Assembly (NCBI GenBank): GCA_002490635.1
Contig: DKUJ01000015.1
Span: 42,336-57,917 of the forward strand
Reading direction: 5' to 3'
Length of the DNA stretch: 15,582 bases
DNA from: Porphyromonadaceae bacterium UBA7207
GTDB lineage: Bacteria; Bacteroidota; Bacteroidia; Bacteroidales; Muribaculaceae
Position numbers and translations under genes: made by a program. Below are positions 14,501 to 15,582 of the stretch, piece after piece. Position 1 is the stretch's first letter. The number at the start of each line of letters is the position of its first letter. The notes beneath the pieces were generated by a model. The model saw only the letters and a list, made by a program, of their open reading frames with translations, did no database searches and was not told where the DNA came from.

Positions 14501-14982
14501 CACACGGTTTCGATGTAGCGGTTGTCGTAGGTTATATAGGGGTCGGTGGTATCTACCCAATATCCCATCATTTCCGTGAGGGACTCCCACTCGCGGGTGT
14601 ATTTCATAACCTCGCGGCGGCATGCAGCATTGTATTCCTCTACGGATATCTTCTTTCCAATATCTTCTTTGGTAATGCCCAGAGAGCGCTCCACTCCCAA
14701 TTCCACGGGCAGGCCGTGAGTGTCCCAGCCGGCCTTGCGTTTCACCTGGAAACCCTGCATGGTTTTGTAGCGGCAGAATAGATCTTTTATTGTTCGTGCC
14801 ATCACATGGTGTATGCCCGGCATGCCGTTGGCGCTTGGAGGACCTTCATAGAAAACAAACGATGGCGCGCCCTGACGCAGAGCCACACTGGAGGCGAAAA
14901 GATTTTCGGACTTCCACCGCTCAAGCATGTCTTTGTTGACCTGCGAGAGATTCAGCCCTGTGTATTCTTTGAATTTTTTCAT
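11572..14982 (-). CDS. ileS: Isoleucyl-tRNA synthetase (type 2-like)
   Basis: IleRS charges tRNA-Ile and edits misactivated valine. The product is 1136 residues, longer than E. coli IleRS, and lacks an evident C-terminal zinc finger, as in the eukaryote-like type 2 enzymes that tend to resist mupirocin. The class I signature is G53-M-P-G56-I-H-H59, that is GIHH where HIGH is expected, with GPPSANG before it. The second signature is K688-M-S-K-R692. Between them lie the CP1 editing domain (with the expected PWTTTPWTLPSNTALAV segment) and GVDQTRGWFFTLH. The C-terminal part is the anticodon-binding helical bundle plus an extra domain with repeated EVEGEVTR-like strands. The ATG at 14982 (MKKFKEYTGLNLSQ) was chosen over one 22 codons upstream, whose extra residues look random. 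Confidence 0.96.
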   Translation of the reverse strand: MKKFKEYTGLNLSQVNKDMLERWKSENLFASSVALRQGAPSFVFYEGPPSANGMPGIHHVMARTIKDLFCRYKTMQGFQVKRKAGWDTHGLPVELGVERSLGITKEDIGKKISVEEYNAACRREVMKYTREWESLTEMMGYWVDTTDPYITYDNRYIETVWWLLAQLHSKGLLYKGYTIQPYSPAAGTGLSSHELNQPGCYRDVKDTTCTALFELTDPIDILTGWGKACLPAWTTTPWTLPSNTALAVGPAIEYSVLHTFNPYNGEKITVAIATELIGSYFKPEGAEADMEGFVAGSKVVPYRVVGTVKGEQLTGMHYRQLLPWVNPGEGAFRVIPGDYVSTADGTGIVHIAGTFGADDLRVSRAAGVPPLHMIDREGNLRPMVDLTGRFYRLEDLDPGFVASMVDTEAYSEWAGRYVKNAYDPEADETTETLDVAICMDLKAKGQVLSIAKHVHNYPHCWRTDKPVLYYPLDSWFIRSTAVRDQLIELNGTIKWKPASTGTGRFGKWLENLQDWNLSRSRFWGTPLPIWRTESGKEEVCIDSVETLFNEIDKAVAAGVMTSNPLRDKGFVPGDYSAENYDRIDLHRPYVDDIVLVAPSGEPMHRQTDLIDVWFDSGSMPYAQIHYPFENKEAFDNGSLFPADFIAEGVDQTRGWFFTLHAIATMVFGSTAFKAVVSNGLVLDKNGEKMSKRKGNAVDPFTTIEKYGSDPVRWYMIATSSPWDNLKYDPEGVAETARKFFATLGNTYSFFAMYANVDGFTGEEAQVPVSERPEIDRWILSLLNTLVKEVTEAYDDYEPTRAVRAIGSFVLDDLSNWYVRLNRKRFWGGKMDSDKLAAYQTLHTCLSTLALLAAPVAPFFCDRLFRDLTGAPSVHLAEFPKADTALIDTALERRMSLAQRLTSLALGLRKKANIKVRQPLAKMLLPAADTAATADIQAIAPIVAAEVNIKNIEVVGNDNAVFVKRVDPDFKRLGPMFGKRMKAAAARIKSMGRAEIAALEANGYIDLEVEGEVTRVPVDAVKIVAEDIKGWLVANEGSLTVALDIDITPELAAEGLARELVNRIQNLRKQYGLQITDHISLAIEGNEQVRSTVEGYADYIGGQVLADAIVSRIPETAERTETLDIDGTEVRIAISQA

Positions 14983-15049
14983 TATTCTGCTTTTGGGAAG
15001 TTGTGGAGACGGTTGGTGGGATGTTCTACAGAGTAAGGATAAAAGCAAT

Positions 15050-15087
15050 GGGGTGCGCCTACTCCATTAAAAGAGCGGACACACCCC
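15050..15087 (-). terminator. Stem-loop between rpsP and ileS
   Basis: Arms 15050-15059 and 15078-15087 pair over ten bases in minus-strand RNA, including two G-U pairs that would be mismatches in plus-strand RNA. A small inner CTC/GAG helix (15062-15064 with 15073-15075) continues it. On the minus strand the hairpin is followed by ATTGCTTTTATCCTT, a weak U-rich tail. It may end or attenuate the rpsP transcript before ileS. No clear promoter for ileS was found between the two genes, so partial read-through is likely. Confidence 0.5.
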
Positions 15088-15117
15088 GGCTTTAGTTTTT
15101 TGCCTTCGGGCAGCCGC

Positions 15118-15582
15118 TTATTCTGCGGCAGCTTCCTGAGCGTTTTCCTCGGCCGTAGCTTCGGCAGCCTGTGCGGCGGCGGCAGCGGCGAGGTCGGCCT
15201 TTTTCTTGGCCACAGCTTCGGCGATAGCTTTATTCTTGGCGGCTTCGGCCTCCATACGGGCTTTCGCGTTTTCTTCGCTCTTGGTAGCCATGGACACCTT
15301 CAGGGAGTTCACTTTGGCATCCCTGCGGTTTTTCCATTCGTTGAATCGACGTTCGGCCTCGGCCTGGTCGAAAGCACCTTTCTTCACGCCACCGAGGAGG
15401 TGGTGCATCAGAAGAACACCTTCGTTGGAAAGGATGGTGCGTGCTGTTTCTGTGGGCTGTGCGCCCACGCTCACCCAGTACAGAGCCCGCTCGAAGTTGA
15501 GACTGATTGTAGCAGGATTAGTGTTCGGATTATAGGAACCTATCCTTTCAATAAATCTACCATCTCGTGGTGCCCTGCTATC
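15118..15582 (-). CDS. rpsP: 30S ribosomal protein S16 (5' end cut off by the window)
   Basis: This is the C-terminal part of ribosomal protein S16, which helps assemble the 30S subunit. The frame is open to the window edge; the first codons in the window give DSRAPRDGRFIERIGSYNPN, then TNPATISLNFERALYWVSVG and AQPTETARTILS, the diagnostic S16 core. By comparison with remembered Bacteroidota S16, about 23 N-terminal residues are missing beyond base 15582. After the core, from about the segment KKGAFDQAEAERRFNEW, runs a tail of some 60 residues made almost only of Ala, Glu and Lys; E. coli S16 (82 residues) has no such extension. The Met visible inside the window is not the start. The stop is TAA at 15118-15120. 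Confidence 0.95.
   Translation of the reverse strand, partial: DSRAPRDGRFIERIGSYNPNTNPATISLNFERALYWVSVGAQPTETARTILSNEGVLLMHHLLGGVKKGAFDQAEAERRFNEWKNRRDAKVNSLKVSMATKSEENAKARMEAEAAKNKAIAEAVAKKKADLAAAAAAQAAEATAEENAQEAAAE

Noticed and set aside
14983..15048. ATG giving a 22-residue longer IleRS.
   Set aside because: The extension is unlike family N-termini and lies in the likely leader after the hairpin.
15106..15117. TGCC-TTCG-type short hairpin next to a run of six T as an rpsP terminator.
   Set aside because: The T-run lies on the wrong side for the leftward transcript, where it reads as A residues; the 4-bp stem is also too short.
1..15582. CRISPR arrays, prophage, insertion sequences, tRNA or rRNA genes.
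   Set aside because: No repeat-spacer array, transposase, integrase, phage gene or RNA-gene pattern was seen on either strand.

Overview
The window looks like an ordinary chromosomal segment of a Bacteroidota species, most likely order Bacteroidales (family not resolved). Four things suggest this. Promoters fit the Bacteroidota pattern TTTG-N19-21-TAnnTTTG. A minimal TatA+TatC pair lies next to fabD. A run ileS - TraR/DksA-like zinc-finger gene - lspA - DUF4296-type lipoprotein is present. The ribosomal protein S16 has a long Ala/Glu/Lys tail. There is no sign of phage, insertion sequence, CRISPR, rRNA or tRNA genes.

Left part (1-4785). A lone GNAT acetyltransferase on the + strand (281-745) faces a leftward block: tatA, tatC, a DAACS-family symporter, plsC and a small lipoprotein. 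A strong hairpin (856-886) sits between the two converging ends. plsC appears to have its own promoter, placed so close to the ATG that the mRNA should be nearly leaderless.

Middle (4786-9559). tatA and fabD diverge from two mirror-image promoters that share one 8-bp inverted repeat. fabD is followed, with 5 bases or fewer between genes or short overlaps, by four genes: a eukaryotic-like protein kinase of the YegI/COG4248 type with a C-terminal zinc knuckle, a TerY-like VWA protein, a PP2C phosphatase, and a cysteine-rich LIM-like protein with a DA1-type metallopeptidase domain (HELAH plus a downstream EGFCN). The first three form the known TerY-P triad (kinase, VWA scaffold, phosphatase; E. 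coli counterpart yegI-yegK-yegL). The LIM/DA1 peptidase as fourth member, and the tight linkage to fabD, are the most unusual content of the window. The inferred logic is reversible Ser/Thr phosphorylation organised by a VWA adaptor, with a regulated zinc protease as a possible output.

Right part (9531-15582). This is a leftward housekeeping block: rpsP (5' end cut by the window edge), ileS, a TraR/DksA-like zinc-finger protein, lspA, a DUF4296-type lipoprotein and a small unknown protein. From ileS onward the genes are 11 bases apart or overlap, twice through a GTGA start/stop overlap. The last small gene overlaps the 3' end of the LIM/DA1 gene tail to tail by 29 bp. The IleRS carries a swapped class I signature (GIHH instead of HIGH).

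Non-coding gaps are all under 300 bases: 1-280 (two candidate promoters and a weak inverted repeat), 746-918 (terminator hairpin), 1546-1610 (nothing recognised), 2346-2413 (plsC promoter), 4786-4911 (divergent promoters and a palindrome) and 14983-15117 (hairpin between rpsP and ileS).
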